Positions 34,158 to 43,154 of a stretch of DNA of 64,000 nucleotides are shown here, in pieces; the first letter of the stretch is position 1; each line of letters begins with the position of its first letter. Source of the DNA: Candidatus Saccharimonadota bacterium (lineage in GTDB: Bacteria > Patescibacteriota > Saccharimonadia > Saccharimonadales > Saccharimonadaceae); assembly GCA_009783235.1 (NCBI GenBank), contig WRHN01000001.1, positions 148,046 to 212,045 on the forward strand, in the 5' to 3' direction. Under the pieces are notes generated by a model. It had not been told where the DNA came from. It did not search any database and was given only the letters and a program-made list of their open reading frames with translations. Both the position numbers and the translations under genes were made by a program.

Positions 34158-34892
34158 ATGAGCAGTTTAGAATCTGAAGGGAAATGGATCAAGGAAATCC
34201 AGGCGCGACATGAGTTGTCGGTTGAGGAGATTGAGCGATCTTTGCATTACGCGCGCGACCTTTTGAGCGGGCGAGAGTTTTTGGAAAAATACGATCAAGG
34301 CGTAACGATTTTTGGCTCGGCGCGTTCAGAAGAGGGCAGTGAATTTTACGAGAAAGCCAAGGAGCTAGGACGACGGCTAGCCGAGAGCGGTCAGATTGTT
34401 ACAACTGGCGGTGGCCCAGGTATTATGGAGGCGGCTTCGCGAGGCGCGCTAGAAGCTGGCGGCACCGTGTTGGGCCTGAATATCACCTTACCGTTTGAGC
34501 AGAAACTGAACAATTATACGACTGACAGTATGGAGTTTCGTTACTTTTTTGCGCGTAAAGTCATGTTGGTTGATAGCGGCAAGGCGTTCGTTTATTTTCC
34601 AGGCGGTATCGGCACGCTAGACGAATTTACTGAGGTCATAGAGCTATTACAGAACGATAAGATGCCTAATGCGCCGGTATTTCTGTTCGGTAGCGAATAT
34701 TGGCAGCCGCTGATGGAATTGCTAAAACATTTTGTGGTTACTGGTATGATGGGTCAAAAAGATTTAGATTTGGTAAAAACGACAGACGACATCGAAGAGG
34801 TGGTAACAGCGTCCAATGCCGCGGTGGCGCGCCGCTTGCACATGGCTCAGCATCACCACGGTTCATATAACCCGGCCTGGGTTAAGCAGTAG
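34158..34892 (+). CDS. LOG-family (TIGR00730) Rossmann-fold protein
   Basis: This 244-aa protein has TTGGGPGIMEAASRGALEAGG and FPGGIGTLDEFTEVIELLQ, the two signatures of the LOG family, whose studied members are nucleoside 5'-monophosphate phosphoribohydrolases. An N-terminal 50-residue helical extension precedes the VTIFGSARS start of the fold. It abuts hpf and precedes prfB by 3 nt, so it is probably in one translation-related transcript. Confidence 0.9.
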   Translation: MSSLESEGKWIKEIQARHELSVEEIERSLHYARDLLSGREFLEKYDQGVTIFGSARSEEGSEFYEKAKELGRRLAESGQIVTTGGGPGIMEAASRGALEAGGTVLGLNITLPFEQKLNNYTTDSMEFRYFFARKVMLVDSGKAFVYFPGGIGTLDEFTEVIELLQNDKMPNAPVFLFGSEYWQPLMELLKHFVVTGMMGQKDLDLVKTTDDIEEVVTASNAAVARRLHMAQHHHGSYNPAWVKQ

Positions 34893-34895
34893 GTT

Positions 34896-35969
34896 ATGAA
34901 AAAAGAAATCCGAAGTCTTCTAGCAGGAATTGAAGATGTCTGGACACGCCTGGGGTTGGACGACAAGCTAACACAGATTGCACAGTTAGATTCGGAGCTA
35001 GCTGACCCTTTGATATGGCAAGACTTAGAGAAGGCCCAAAACACCACGCGCGAGCAGACAAAGCTCAAGAAGTTGGTTGAGCCGTGGCAGAAGTTGAAAT
35101 TGCAGCTAGAAGATTTAGCCAGCGTGTCCGAGGACGAAGAGTTGTTAGATGAGGTAGAAAGTCAAATGACAACAGTCAGGGCTGAACTTGCAGAGCTGAA
35201 AAAACAACTACTGTTTTGTGGTGAATATGATGGGAATAATGCTATTTTGCGACTGAGCGCTGGCGCGGGCGGCGATGATGCTCAGGACTGGACAGAAATG
35301 CTTGAACGTATGTATTTGCGATATGCTGAGAGCGGTGGTTTTGAAGCTAAGATGATTGAGCGTTCAGCTGGAGAAAACGCTGGAGTAAAAACATCAGTTA
35401 TTACAATGCGTGGGCCGTTCGCTTACGGCAAGTTGCGCAGTGAAAACGGTGTGCATAGGTTGGTGCGCTTGAGCCCGTTTAATGCTGAGAGTCGCGAAAC
35501 TTCTTTTGCTCGCGTGGAAGTTTTGCCAGAGCTCAATACGCCGGGCAAAGTTGAGCTAGATGACAAAGATTTGAAGATTGACGTTTATCGTGCGTCGGGG
35601 CACGGCGGGCAGTCGGTCAACACCACTGATTCGGCAGTGCGAGTAACTCACGTACCGACGGGCATTGTAGTGTCAATTCAAAACGAAAAATCGCAGCTCA
35701 AAAACAAAGAGACCGCGCTGTCTATTTTGCGTAGTAAATTAGTGGCCCTGCAGATTGAACAGCACGCTGAGAATCTCTCGCAGATTAAGGGCGAATCGCA
35801 ATCTGCGGCGTGGGGTCAGCAAATCAGAAATTATGTTTTGCACCCATACAAACTGGTCAAAGACACTCGCACTGGCATAGAAAAGGCAGATGTTGATAGA
35901 GTTTTAGGCGGCGACATTAACATTTTCGTTGATGCTTACTTGGAGCAAAACGCCGGGTTGAACGATTAG
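34896..35969 (+). CDS. prfB: Peptide chain release factor 2
   Basis: This 357-aa class I release factor reads UAA and UGA. The codon-reading SPF tripeptide is in VRLSPFNAESR and the catalytic GGQ in ASGHGGQSVNTTDSAVR. The frame is continuous: there is no in-frame UGA or programmed +1 shift near codon 26, unlike many bacteria. Its presence with TGA-terminated genes (recJ, recO) indicates the standard bacterial code here. Confidence 0.97.
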   Translation: MKKEIRSLLAGIEDVWTRLGLDDKLTQIAQLDSELADPLIWQDLEKAQNTTREQTKLKKLVEPWQKLKLQLEDLASVSEDEELLDEVESQMTTVRAELAELKKQLLFCGEYDGNNAILRLSAGAGGDDAQDWTEMLERMYLRYAESGGFEAKMIERSAGENAGVKTSVITMRGPFAYGKLRSENGVHRLVRLSPFNAESRETSFARVEVLPELNTPGKVELDDKDLKIDVYRASGHGGQSVNTTDSAVRVTHVPTGIVVSIQNEKSQLKNKETALSILRSKLVALQIEQHAENLSQIKGESQSAAWGQQIRNYVLHPYKLVKDTRTGIEKADVDRVLGGDINIFVDAYLEQNAGLND

Positions 35970-36012
35970 ATTGGCGTTTGCAAACTTAAGCAATATAAGA
36001 TATAATTGAGAT

Positions 36013-36693
36013 ATGATTCTGATTGACCGCGTAACAAAAATATATGACAAAAGTGAACAGCATTCTTTGGACAAGGTGTCTTTGCATATCAAGCCCGGCG
36101 AGTTCGTGGTTTTAATTGGCGCGTCAGGGGCAGGAAAGTCTACTTTGCTAAAATTATTGACGCGCGAGATTACGCCAACCGCTGGTAAAATTGTCATAGG
36201 CGGCCTGGATTACGACGATATTCTAGAGTACGAAGTGCCGGCGTTGCGCCGCCGCATCGGTACGATTTTTCAAGATTTTAAACTTTTACCAAACCGCACG
36301 GTTTTTGAAAATATTTCTTTTTCGTTGGAGATCTCTGGGGCGTCAAATAAAGAAATCCAAACCATAGTTCCTAAAATGATCCAAACAGTTGGTCTGGCTG
36401 CCAAACGCGATCGTTTTCCGGATGAATTGTCGGGTGGCGAAAAACAGCGCGTGGCAATTGCGCGGGCTATGGTGCGCAATCCAAAAATTCTTATTGCTGA
36501 CGAGCCAACGGGAAACCTTGACATTAAAAACAGCGCAGAAATTATCACCTTGCTCAGCCAAATCAACAAGAGCGGCACCACGGTGTTGCTAGTAACGCAC
36601 GATATCAATATTGTAAAAACTCTAAAACGACGCACGATTGCGCTTGACCACGGTCGAGTTGTCTCAGACGCACCAGCGGGAGGAGTAGCCTAA
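36013..36693 (+). CDS. ftsE: Cell division ATP-binding protein FtsE
   Basis: This 226-aa ABC ATPase has Walker [14 protein letters not shown]-loop [15 protein letters not shown], signature [14 protein letters not shown] and Walker [13 protein letters not shown]. With FtsX it regulates peptidoglycan hydrolases at the septum. TATAAT ends 6 nt before the ATG (leaderless). It overlaps ftsX by one base. Confidence 0.96.
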   Translation: MILIDRVTKIYDKSEQHSLDKVSLHIKPGEFVVLIGASGAGKSTLLKLLTREITPTAGKIVIGGLDYDDILEYEVPALRRRIGTIFQDFKLLPNRTVFENISFSLEISGASNKEIQTIVPKMIQTVGLAAKRDRFPDELSGGEKQRVAIARAMVRNPKILIADEPTGNLDIKNSAEIITLLSQINKSGTTVLLVTHDINIVKTLKRRTIALDHGRVVSDAPAGGVA

Positions 36694-37673
36694 TGTCGAG
36701 CCTGCACCAAAACTTGCCCATGCGGCGCAAAATGATTATGCGTAAACGCATCGCTACTCGAGGACTGACTAACTTTATTCGCAACTCTTGGCTGTCGGCG
36801 GCGGCGGTGATTGTGATGTCCATAACGCTTTTCACGGTGTTCATGGCTAGCGTCGCTACTTTGGTTTTGAACGACACCGTAGATGTGCTGAAAACCGAAA
36901 AACTAGATTTATCATTGTATCTAAAAAATGACACGCCTGAGAATATTTATTTAATGCTAAAATCTGACATTGCTAAAGACGACAACGTTCTGAGCGTCGC
37001 ACTGACCACGAGTGAAGAAATGGCCCAGAAGGCTCTCGAGTCGGCTTCGGGCGAAACCAAGCAGGCCATTGATGATGTGGGGATTGACTTGAGCGAAACC
37101 ATGCCAATCGGGATATCCATTAAGGTCAAAAATATCAGCGACCTCGATAGTCTGAGGGGCGTAGTGTTGGACGATTATTACCGTTCTTACATTGACGAAG
37201 TCAATTATTACGATCAGCAGTTTTATAATAACGAAAATGACCGCACGGTCTCGACCATCACCGACTGGGCCCAAAAAGTGCAGCTATTCGGTTTGATATT
37301 GGGCGGTATATTCTTGTTTATCACTATTCTCGTGATTTTTAACACTATTCGCATGGCCATTTTTGCGCGCAAAGAAGAAATCGAAATGGAAAAACTTATT
37401 GGTGCAGAGCGCTACTATATTCGCGGGCCATTTTTGGTCGAGGCGGAACTTTACGGTGTGCTGGCGGGAATTATCACTACCATTGGCGGCTACGTTTTGG
37501 TTTCGAGCATTAACCCGTGGCTGGAGTCGCAGGGCATGGCGATTGATATATTACAGAAGATTATGTTCAGTCTGCCTTGGTGTATTCTGTTGGTTATTGG
37601 CACGATTTTTGTGGGTTGGTTGATTGCTGAAATATCGGCGCGGTTGGCTGTGCGTAAATATCTGCGCTACTAG
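36693..37673 (+). CDS. ftsX: Cell division protein FtsX
   Basis: This 326-aa membrane protein has the FtsX order: a cytoplasmic start, a first membrane segment (about 34-55), a large extracellular loop (60-200) that would contact a hydrolase, and three C-terminal segments (about 205-320) with the coupling region IRMAIFARKEEIEMEKLIGAERYYIRGPF. It is translationally coupled to ftsE and followed by a CHAP-domain hydrolase gene. Confidence 0.95.
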   Translation: MSSLHQNLPMRRKMIMRKRIATRGLTNFIRNSWLSAAAVIVMSITLFTVFMASVATLVLNDTVDVLKTEKLDLSLYLKNDTPENIYLMLKSDIAKDDNVLSVALTTSEEMAQKALESASGETKQAIDDVGIDLSETMPIGISIKVKNISDLDSLRGVVLDDYYRSYIDEVNYYDQQFYNNENDRTVSTITDWAQKVQLFGLILGGIFLFITILVIFNTIRMAIFARKEEIEMEKLIGAERYYIRGPFLVEAELYGVLAGIITTIGGYVLVSSINPWLESQGMAIDILQKIMFSLPWCILLVIGTIFVGWLIAEISARLAVRKYLRY

Positions 37674-37710
37674 GGTTGCATTTGCCACGCGCTTGTGGTA
37701 AAATAATCAC

Positions 37711-38850
37711 ATGAGAAAAAAACAAATATTAAGTAGCTGGTTTATCGCCCTCGCAGTGATGTTGGTAGGGGTGAGCAGCGTATTTGTTATTGCGTCGAGT
37801 CCAGTAAATGCACGAGATTTTGAAGCGGAAATTCAAGCCAAGCAAAACGAACTGAATAAATATAAGACTCAGGCCGAATCTGCGGCCCATCAAGCGGCCA
37901 CTTTGCAGGAAGCTGTCGATCAAATTGTAGCGCAAAAAAATCAAATTCAAACGCAAATTGACTTGAATAATATTAAAATGGCACAACTTAAGCAGCAAAT
38001 TAAAGACGCAGAAGAAAAACTGGTCAAGCTCAAGAGTATTTTAGCCAGGGCAATTATCAACAACTACCTCAACGAACAGGTTACGCCAATTGAAATTTTA
38101 GCGAGCTCCACTACCATTTCCGAGTTTACCACCAGGCAGGCCCAGCAAGATACCATCAAGCGTCAATCCAAGTCGATAGCAGACGACGTTAAGCGCACCA
38201 AAGAAGATTTAGAAAAACAGAAGAAAGAGCTAGAGCATATTTTGAGCGACCAAGAGGCCAAGCGGGCTGATTTGGCCGGTAAGGAAGCCGAGCAAACTTC
38301 GCTTTTGACCTTTACCAAGGGTCAAGAAGCCGAATATCAGCGCTTGATTACCCAGCGCCAATCCGAGATAGACAGCCTGCGTGAACAGCAAGCTATTTTG
38401 AACGGCCGCTATGGTAACGTTAGTATTGTCGACACTATTGCTGGTGATTACCCCTGGAATAATTCCAACTGTCCAATGTGGGGCATGTTATCGACTGGTG
38501 GGGCGGACGGCAACGGCGGTGATGGTCACGGTTACGGCTGTCGACAATGTGCCTCTTACGCTGCTTGGCGCGCCGCTAAAGAAACTGGTATATATGTCAG
38601 CTGGGGCAATGCCAACATGTTTGACGATCGCGCTAAAAGTGCCGGGTTTGAGGTGAAAAAAACCCCTCGCGCTAAATCAATTGGCGTGATGGACTTTGAG
38701 CCGTATGGTCACGTGGTCTGGATAGAAGCTGTTAACGGTGATGGCTCGGTGCGCGCGGCCCAATATAATTATAATTACGGCGCCGGTTGGGGAATGTTCA
38801 GCCGCATGGATATGCCGGCCTCAACTTACGATTGGTATATTTATTTCTAG
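37711..38850 (+). CDS. PcsB-like coiled-coil CHAP peptidoglycan hydrolase
   Basis: This 379-aa secreted protein has a signal peptide (about 1-34, ending near VNA-RDF), a long coiled coil (about 36-235), and a C-terminal CHAP domain with catalytic Cys in CRQCASYAAW and His in GHVVWIEA. The architecture matches PcsB/EnvC-type partners of FtsEX. TAAAAT ends 6 nt before the ATG (leaderless). Position right after ftsEX supports activation by that complex. Confidence 0.92.
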   Translation: MRKKQILSSWFIALAVMLVGVSSVFVIASSPVNARDFEAEIQAKQNELNKYKTQAESAAHQAATLQEAVDQIVAQKNQIQTQIDLNNIKMAQLKQQIKDAEEKLVKLKSILARAIINNYLNEQVTPIEILASSTTISEFTTRQAQQDTIKRQSKSIADDVKRTKEDLEKQKKELEHILSDQEAKRADLAGKEAEQTSLLTFTKGQEAEYQRLITQRQSEIDSLREQQAILNGRYGNVSIVDTIAGDYPWNNSNCPMWGMLSTGGADGNGGDGHGYGCRQCASYAAWRAAKETGIYVSWGNANMFDDRAKSAGFEVKKTPRAKSIGVMDFEPYGHVVWIEAVNGDGSVRAAQYNYNYGAGWGMFSRMDMPASTYDWYIYF

Positions 38851-38860
38851 GGGTCAGACT

Positions 38861-40069
38861 TTGCGTGTAGAAAAAGAAACTCTGGTTGGCTACGAGCAAG
38901 CTAACAGCAGCAAACTCCCGAGGTTCGCCGCTTTTTTGTTGATCAGTATAGCTTTAGTCGCGGGGTTTTTGCTAGGTCAAAAATTTCATGATTTTTGGTT
39001 GTACGGCTCTTTTGAAAAAGCTAACTTGGACTACTCGTCTTTGGACGAAATCTATAACGTTTTGCGAAACGTTTATGATGGAGATATTAATGAGTCCGAT
39101 TTGATTGATGGCGCACGAAGGGGCATGGTGGCAGGTCTTGGCGATGCTTACACGGAATTTTTCACCAGCGACGAAGCCAGCGTTTATTTTGACGGCCTGG
39201 AAGGCAGTTTTGAAGGAATCGGCGCAGAACTTGGGCGGGTCAATGAAATTCTGACTGTTACCTGGGTGCTAGATGGCTCGCCAGCCGCTAAAATTGGTTT
39301 ACAAAACGGAGACATCATCGCCAAAGTTGACGGCGAAAGTTCGCTGGACTGGGCACCAGAATATGCGGTGACCAAAATTCGCGGCGAGGCTGGCACGGTT
39401 GTCAAACTAGTCATCATCAGAGGTCAAGAGGCAATTGAAAAGGCGATTACACGCGAAAAAATCAATGAGCCTAGCGTGCGCTACGAAATTAAAGACGGCA
39501 ACATAGGCTACTTGCGCATATCGCGCTTTGGTGCTACCGACACCGCGGAGCTAACTCGCAAGGCTGCTAGGGAATTTGTCGACAAAAAAGTCAGCGGTAT
39601 TGTTGTGGATTTGCGTAGTAACGGCGGCGGTTATGTTACGGCAGCGCGTGATGTTGCGAGCCTTTGGCTAGATAAAAACGAGATTATCGCAGTTGAGCGT
39701 GGGCGGCTCACCCCTGAGGTTGAGTTATATTCGACTGGTCAGGCAACATTGGCCGGCATTAAGACCGTAGTTTTGATTAACGACTATACTGCTTCGGCGT
39801 CAGAAATTTTAGCTGGGGCATTGCGGGACGGCAAAAAGGCCACCTTGATTGGCGTGAGAACTTACGGTAAGGGAGTGGTTCAGTCCATCAAACCTCTATC
39901 AGATGGTAGCCAGCTAAAAATCACTTCGGCTAGATGGTACACTCCGGGCGGCACAAATATAGATCATACTGGGCTAAAACCAGACGAAGAAGTTGAATTC
40001 GACGCAGATGTTTATCAAAAAAGTGGTCGCGACAATCAATTAGTCAGAGCGCTTGAACTGCTAAAATAA
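38861..40069 (+). CDS. C-terminal processing protease (S41, CtpA-type)
   Basis: This 402-aa protein has an N-terminal membrane anchor (about 22-42), a PDZ domain (GIGAELGRVNEILTVTWVLDGSPAAKIGLQNGDIIAKVDGES) and the S41 protease domain with the catalytic Ser in YTASASEILAGALRD and Lys in YGKGVVQS. TTG 38861 is chosen because AGGGG lies 7 nt upstream; the longer frame runs inside the preceding hydrolase. It may process secreted proteins, possibly the CHAP hydrolase (inference). Confidence 0.94.
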   Translation: MRVEKETLVGYEQANSSKLPRFAAFLLISIALVAGFLLGQKFHDFWLYGSFEKANLDYSSLDEIYNVLRNVYDGDINESDLIDGARRGMVAGLGDAYTEFFTSDEASVYFDGLEGSFEGIGAELGRVNEILTVTWVLDGSPAAKIGLQNGDIIAKVDGESSLDWAPEYAVTKIRGEAGTVVKLVIIRGQEAIEKAITREKINEPSVRYEIKDGNIGYLRISRFGATDTAELTRKAAREFVDKKVSGIVVDLRSNGGGYVTAARDVASLWLDKNEIIAVERGRLTPEVELYSTGQATLAGIKTVVLINDYTASASEILAGALRDGKKATLIGVRTYGKGVVQSIKPLSDGSQLKITSARWYTPGGTNIDHTGLKPDEEVEFDADVYQKSGRDNQLVRALELLK

Positions 40070-40105
40070 CCATGGTATATTAAGCATAAGGGAGGGGATA
40101 AATAT

Positions 40106-40486
40106 ATGGCAGATGCAAAGAAAAAAATTTTGATAGTGGAAGACGACCTGGCGTTGGCGCAGGTTTACAAGTCTCGTTTGGAGCTCGAGGGGTTCATGGT
40201 GCAGCACGCGCCAGACGGTGAAAAAGCCTTGACTGCAGCGGTCGAGTTTAAGCCAGACCTCATTTTGCTTGATATTATGATGCCGAAGATTAACGGTTTT
40301 GATGCGCTAGATATTTTGCGCAACACTCCGCAGCTGAAAGATGTTTACGTAATTATTTTAACCGCTCTGAGCCAGCAGAAAGATATGGAAAGGGCTCAAA
40401 GTCTAGGTGCTGACGAATATTTGGTGAAGTCGCAAGTTGTGATTGGCGATGTGGTGGCGCGAGTTAAACGCAGCCTCGGCGCTTAA
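40106..40486 (+). CDS. Single-domain response regulator
   Basis: This 126-aa receiver has acidic residues in ILIVEDDLALAQVYKSRLE, Asp in LILLDIMMPKINGFD, Thr in ILTAL and Lys in EYLVKSQV. It has no output domain. GGGAGGGGA precedes the ATG. It stands alone with no kinase partner beside it. Confidence 0.93.
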   Translation: MADAKKKILIVEDDLALAQVYKSRLELEGFMVQHAPDGEKALTAAVEFKPDLILLDIMMPKINGFDALDILRNTPQLKDVYVIILTALSQQKDMERAQSLGADEYLVKSQVVIGDVVARVKRSLGA

Positions 40487-40513
40487 ACTCTGATTGATTA
40501 GATTATCATGAAA

Positions 40514-40541
40514 ATAACACCCTGATGAGCCGGGGTGTTAT
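40514..40541. terminator. Convergent terminator between the receiver gene and rpmA
   Basis: ATAACACCC (40514-40522) and GGGTGTTAT (40533-40541) form a 9-bp stem. On the minus strand it is followed by TTTTC, so it fits rpmA best; on the plus strand the T-run is weak. Confidence 0.8.
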
Positions 40542-40563
40542 CTGATAATTGGCAATGAATTTA

Positions 40564-40836
40564 TTACTCTACGCAAACCATCGTGCGACTGACCGTTTTA
40601 CCAGTGAATCGACGCACTTTTTTATTGGTAAATTTGACGACACCGTCTTTTTTGGCGTGAATAGTGAAGTTGCGGCTGACGTAAGTGCCAGGGCCTGTAA
40701 TTTTGCTAGCGCCGACTTGCCGAACAATGACTTCGCCAGATTTGACTTTCTGACCGCCAAAACGTTTCACGCCCAATCGTCGTCCGGCATTGTTGTGAAT
40801 GTTTTTGGCTGTACCGCCCGCTTTAACATGTGACAT
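40564..40836 (-). CDS. rpmA: 50S ribosomal protein L27
   Basis: This 90-aa protein has the L27 core (VKAGGTAKNIHNNAGRRLGVKRFGGQKVKSGEVIVRQVG). bL27 reaches the peptidyl-transferase centre with its N-terminus. The start MSHVKAGG lacks the long cleavable N-terminal extension of Firmicutes. AAAGGAT lies upstream. It is not linked to rplU or obg here. Confidence 0.97.
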   Translation of the reverse strand: MSHVKAGGTAKNIHNNAGRRLGVKRFGGQKVKSGEVIVRQVGASKITGPGTYVSRNFTIHAKKDGVVKFTNKKVRRFTGKTVSRTMVCVE

Positions 40837-40883
40837 AAATAAAAATCCTTTCTTTAATCCTGGAGGTCATTGTACCAAAAACC

Positions 40884-42008
40884 TTACTTTTTTGCAAGCA
40901 CTATTAGCTCGCGACCAACAATTTGGCTTTCGCGAGCGTAAACCAGAGAATTAATTTTTGTCTCAAAGCCCAAAATAGTAAGTTTTTGGACAACGGGCAG
41001 GTGGTGTTTTTTGCCCGCCACAAACCAAACGGGGATAGCAACGCAAATGCCGGTATTTCTATCGATTTGCTCATGGAGATTTTTTAAAAACTTCTCGATA
41101 ATCAAGTTGCAAGTAGCCATATTTTCTCGTAAGGTGTCCGGTCGCGGGGCAGTGGTGTACGTCTGGCCAAGATAGGTTTCGCAAACCACCAAATCGAAAG
41201 GTTGTTGCCAGACGTGAGAAGTAGCGTCGCCTACTTCCAGGCACGGCGTGGTTGACAGACGATATTTCTGTTTTAGCCAGTCCAGGTTGATTTTAGTGTA
41301 ATCTATCATACGCGGCTCTAGGTCGCTACCGTAAACGTCGAAACCCATCAAAGCCGCCTCTTGCAGCACCACACCGGTACCACAAAACGGATCTAGCAGA
41401 GTTTTGCCAGCGGTGGCGGTGTATTGCGAGGCAGCAAGATTTATCATAATTTGCGCCAATTTTGGCGGCAACATGCCTACTCTGGCGTCGCGTCGCGGCC
41501 GAGAACGATCGCGAAAAGTATAACTGTTCAAATCTTGTACGCCCGTCAACTCGGCCACTATCAGCTGATCTTTCGCGTGAATAATCATCAGCTCAACTTT
41601 GTTTGGCGATTTGCCGAGCTTGTTGCCCAGAGTGGCCGCGTCGGTAATTTCTGCCGTAGCGTTCGGCAAAACTCGCATCGAACGACCAACGTTTTTCTTC
41701 AAGTAAAGCCCCGTTTTTCTCGCACTGCTTACACTAGCGCCACGACCATAGTGGCTAACGCCCAGGGTGATTTTGCCTTCTGGCAGGCTTTTTAAGTGTT
41801 CAACCAAAAAATCATTCTGCCCCTCAACACCGCTATAAATTATCTTGCCGATTTTGCGAGTACCTCCCAGTCGTTTGATATCTGGCTGATTATTACTTTT
41901 TATCGTCGCTATGTTTGGCAAAACCAGTTCTACCTTGCCAAAGAGCGCTCGCAATTCTGCCAAACCAATCTCTGGTTGTCGGCCCAGAATAAAAACATAT
42001 GAATTCAT
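40884..42008 (-). CDS. TRM11/UPF0020-family RNA methyltransferase
   Basis: This 374-aa protein has an N-terminal THUMP-like region and a C-terminal SAM-dependent Rossmann domain with LLDPFCGTGVVLQEAALMGFDVYGSDL. The catalytic tetrapeptide usually DPPY is replaced by CETYLG in DLVVCETYLGQ. Related proteins modify guanosine N2 in tRNA. ATG 42008 is chosen because TAAGAT lies just upstream on the minus strand. It diverges from the next gene across 46 bp. Confidence 0.85.
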   Translation of the reverse strand: MNSYVFILGRQPEIGLAELRALFGKVELVLPNIATIKSNNQPDIKRLGGTRKIGKIIYSGVEGQNDFLVEHLKSLPEGKITLGVSHYGRGASVSSARKTGLYLKKNVGRSMRVLPNATAEITDAATLGNKLGKSPNKVELMIIHAKDQLIVAELTGVQDLNSYTFRDRSRPRRDARVGMLPPKLAQIMINLAASQYTATAGKTLLDPFCGTGVVLQEAALMGFDVYGSDLEPRMIDYTKINLDWLKQKYRLSTTPCLEVGDATSHVWQQPFDLVVCETYLGQTYTTAPRPDTLRENMATCNLIIEKFLKNLHEQIDRNTGICVAIPVWFVAGKKHHLPVVQKLTILGFETKINSLVYARESQIVGRELIVLAKK

Positions 42009-42054
42009 ATAGGTAATCTTACCATAAAATAAGTGTTTGTGATAAAATAAAACC

Positions 42055-43134
42055 ATGACGCAGCAGCGAAAAAAACGAGGGTTTCGTTTTTATCTCAACA
42101 TTATCACGATTATCGCAGTCATTTTGCTGATTTGGTTCGCCAGGCATAATTTGGCTAAAGCCTGGTCGCTACTGAGCCAGGTGAATATTTGGTGGCTGTT
42201 GCTACTGGTACCTCTACAAATCACAGTTTATTATTCCATGAGCGAAATCGGCATGAGCTACCTCGAAAGACGTAAGCAGATGAAAAAACAACGCTGGTGG
42301 ACTAAGGCTATCATTGCGTTGGAGCTCAATTTTGTTAATCACGTTTTGCCAAGTGGTGGGGCCTCAGGTTTTTCATATGGCTTGTGGCGAATGAAAGGTT
42401 TGGGCGTAGAGACTGTTCACGCCACTATGGGTCAACTCGTCCGCACAATTATTAGTTTCGTAGCTTTTGCGCCGTTGTTGATTGTTGCGGCATTTTGGAT
42501 TGCCATAACTGACCAGGGCCACGGCACCATAGTCATGGTCGCGACAGCGGCCAGTTGCGCGCTGATTAGTAGCGTCATTGTCGGTTCGTACCTGATGTCA
42601 AGTCGCAAACGCACCGTTAATTTTGTCAATTGGGCGACAAAAACAGTCAATCGAATTGTCAAAAAAGTAACATTCGGGCGTGAGAAAACTATTTTGAGCC
42701 CGGAACGCATGGCTGAGCATGCTAATAATTTTCATGGCGACTTTGTGGGATTGATTAAAGATAAAAAAGCTTTGCGCAAGCCTTTTGTCTGGGGTATAAT
42801 TTTGCTTTTGGCGGAGGTGTCGATGTTCGAAGTAACTTTTATGGCCATGGGCGCGTTCGTTGATCCTATGGTCTTGTTGCTGGCTTATGGCGCGAGCTGC
42901 GTGGCGGGTTTCGTGGTGTTTACCCCCGGCGGAGCGGGAGCTTACGAAGCGACGTTTATTTTGGTTTTAATCGCAAACGGCGTGGATGGTGGCGTAGCGA
43001 GTGCCGGGACGTTATTGACACGGGTTATTTTGGTCATTGGGACAGTCGCGACTGGATATTATTTCTACCACAAGGCAATAAACAGGAAAAACCTGGCCGA
43101 ACAACACTTACATCGTCCTAGGATAAAGCATTAA
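42055..43134 (+). CDS. Flippase-like (LPG synthase TM domain, UPF0104) membrane protein
   Basis: This 359-aa protein has about eight membrane segments and the UPF0104/AglD-type pattern (HVLPSGGASGFSYGLWRMKGLGV, FTPGGAGAYEATFILVLI). The family includes the membrane part of lysylphosphatidylglycerol synthases and AglD; lipid flipping or transfer is likely. TAAAAT ends 6 nt before the ATG (leaderless). It precedes alaS by 20 nt. Confidence 0.88.
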   Translation: MTQQRKKRGFRFYLNIITIIAVILLIWFARHNLAKAWSLLSQVNIWWLLLLVPLQITVYYSMSEIGMSYLERRKQMKKQRWWTKAIIALELNFVNHVLPSGGASGFSYGLWRMKGLGVETVHATMGQLVRTIISFVAFAPLLIVAAFWIAITDQGHGTIVMVATAASCALISSVIVGSYLMSSRKRTVNFVNWATKTVNRIVKKVTFGREKTILSPERMAEHANNFHGDFVGLIKDKKALRKPFVWGIILLLAEVSMFEVTFMAMGAFVDPMVLLLAYGASCVAGFVVFTPGGAGAYEATFILVLIANGVDGGVASAGTLLTRVILVIGTVATGYYFYHKAINRKNLAEQHLHRPRIKH

Positions 43135-43154
43135 AACATGATAAAATATAGCGC

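Noticed and set aside
34896..35969. Programmed frameshift in prfB
   Set aside because: The frame is continuous from the ATG with no early in-frame TGA.
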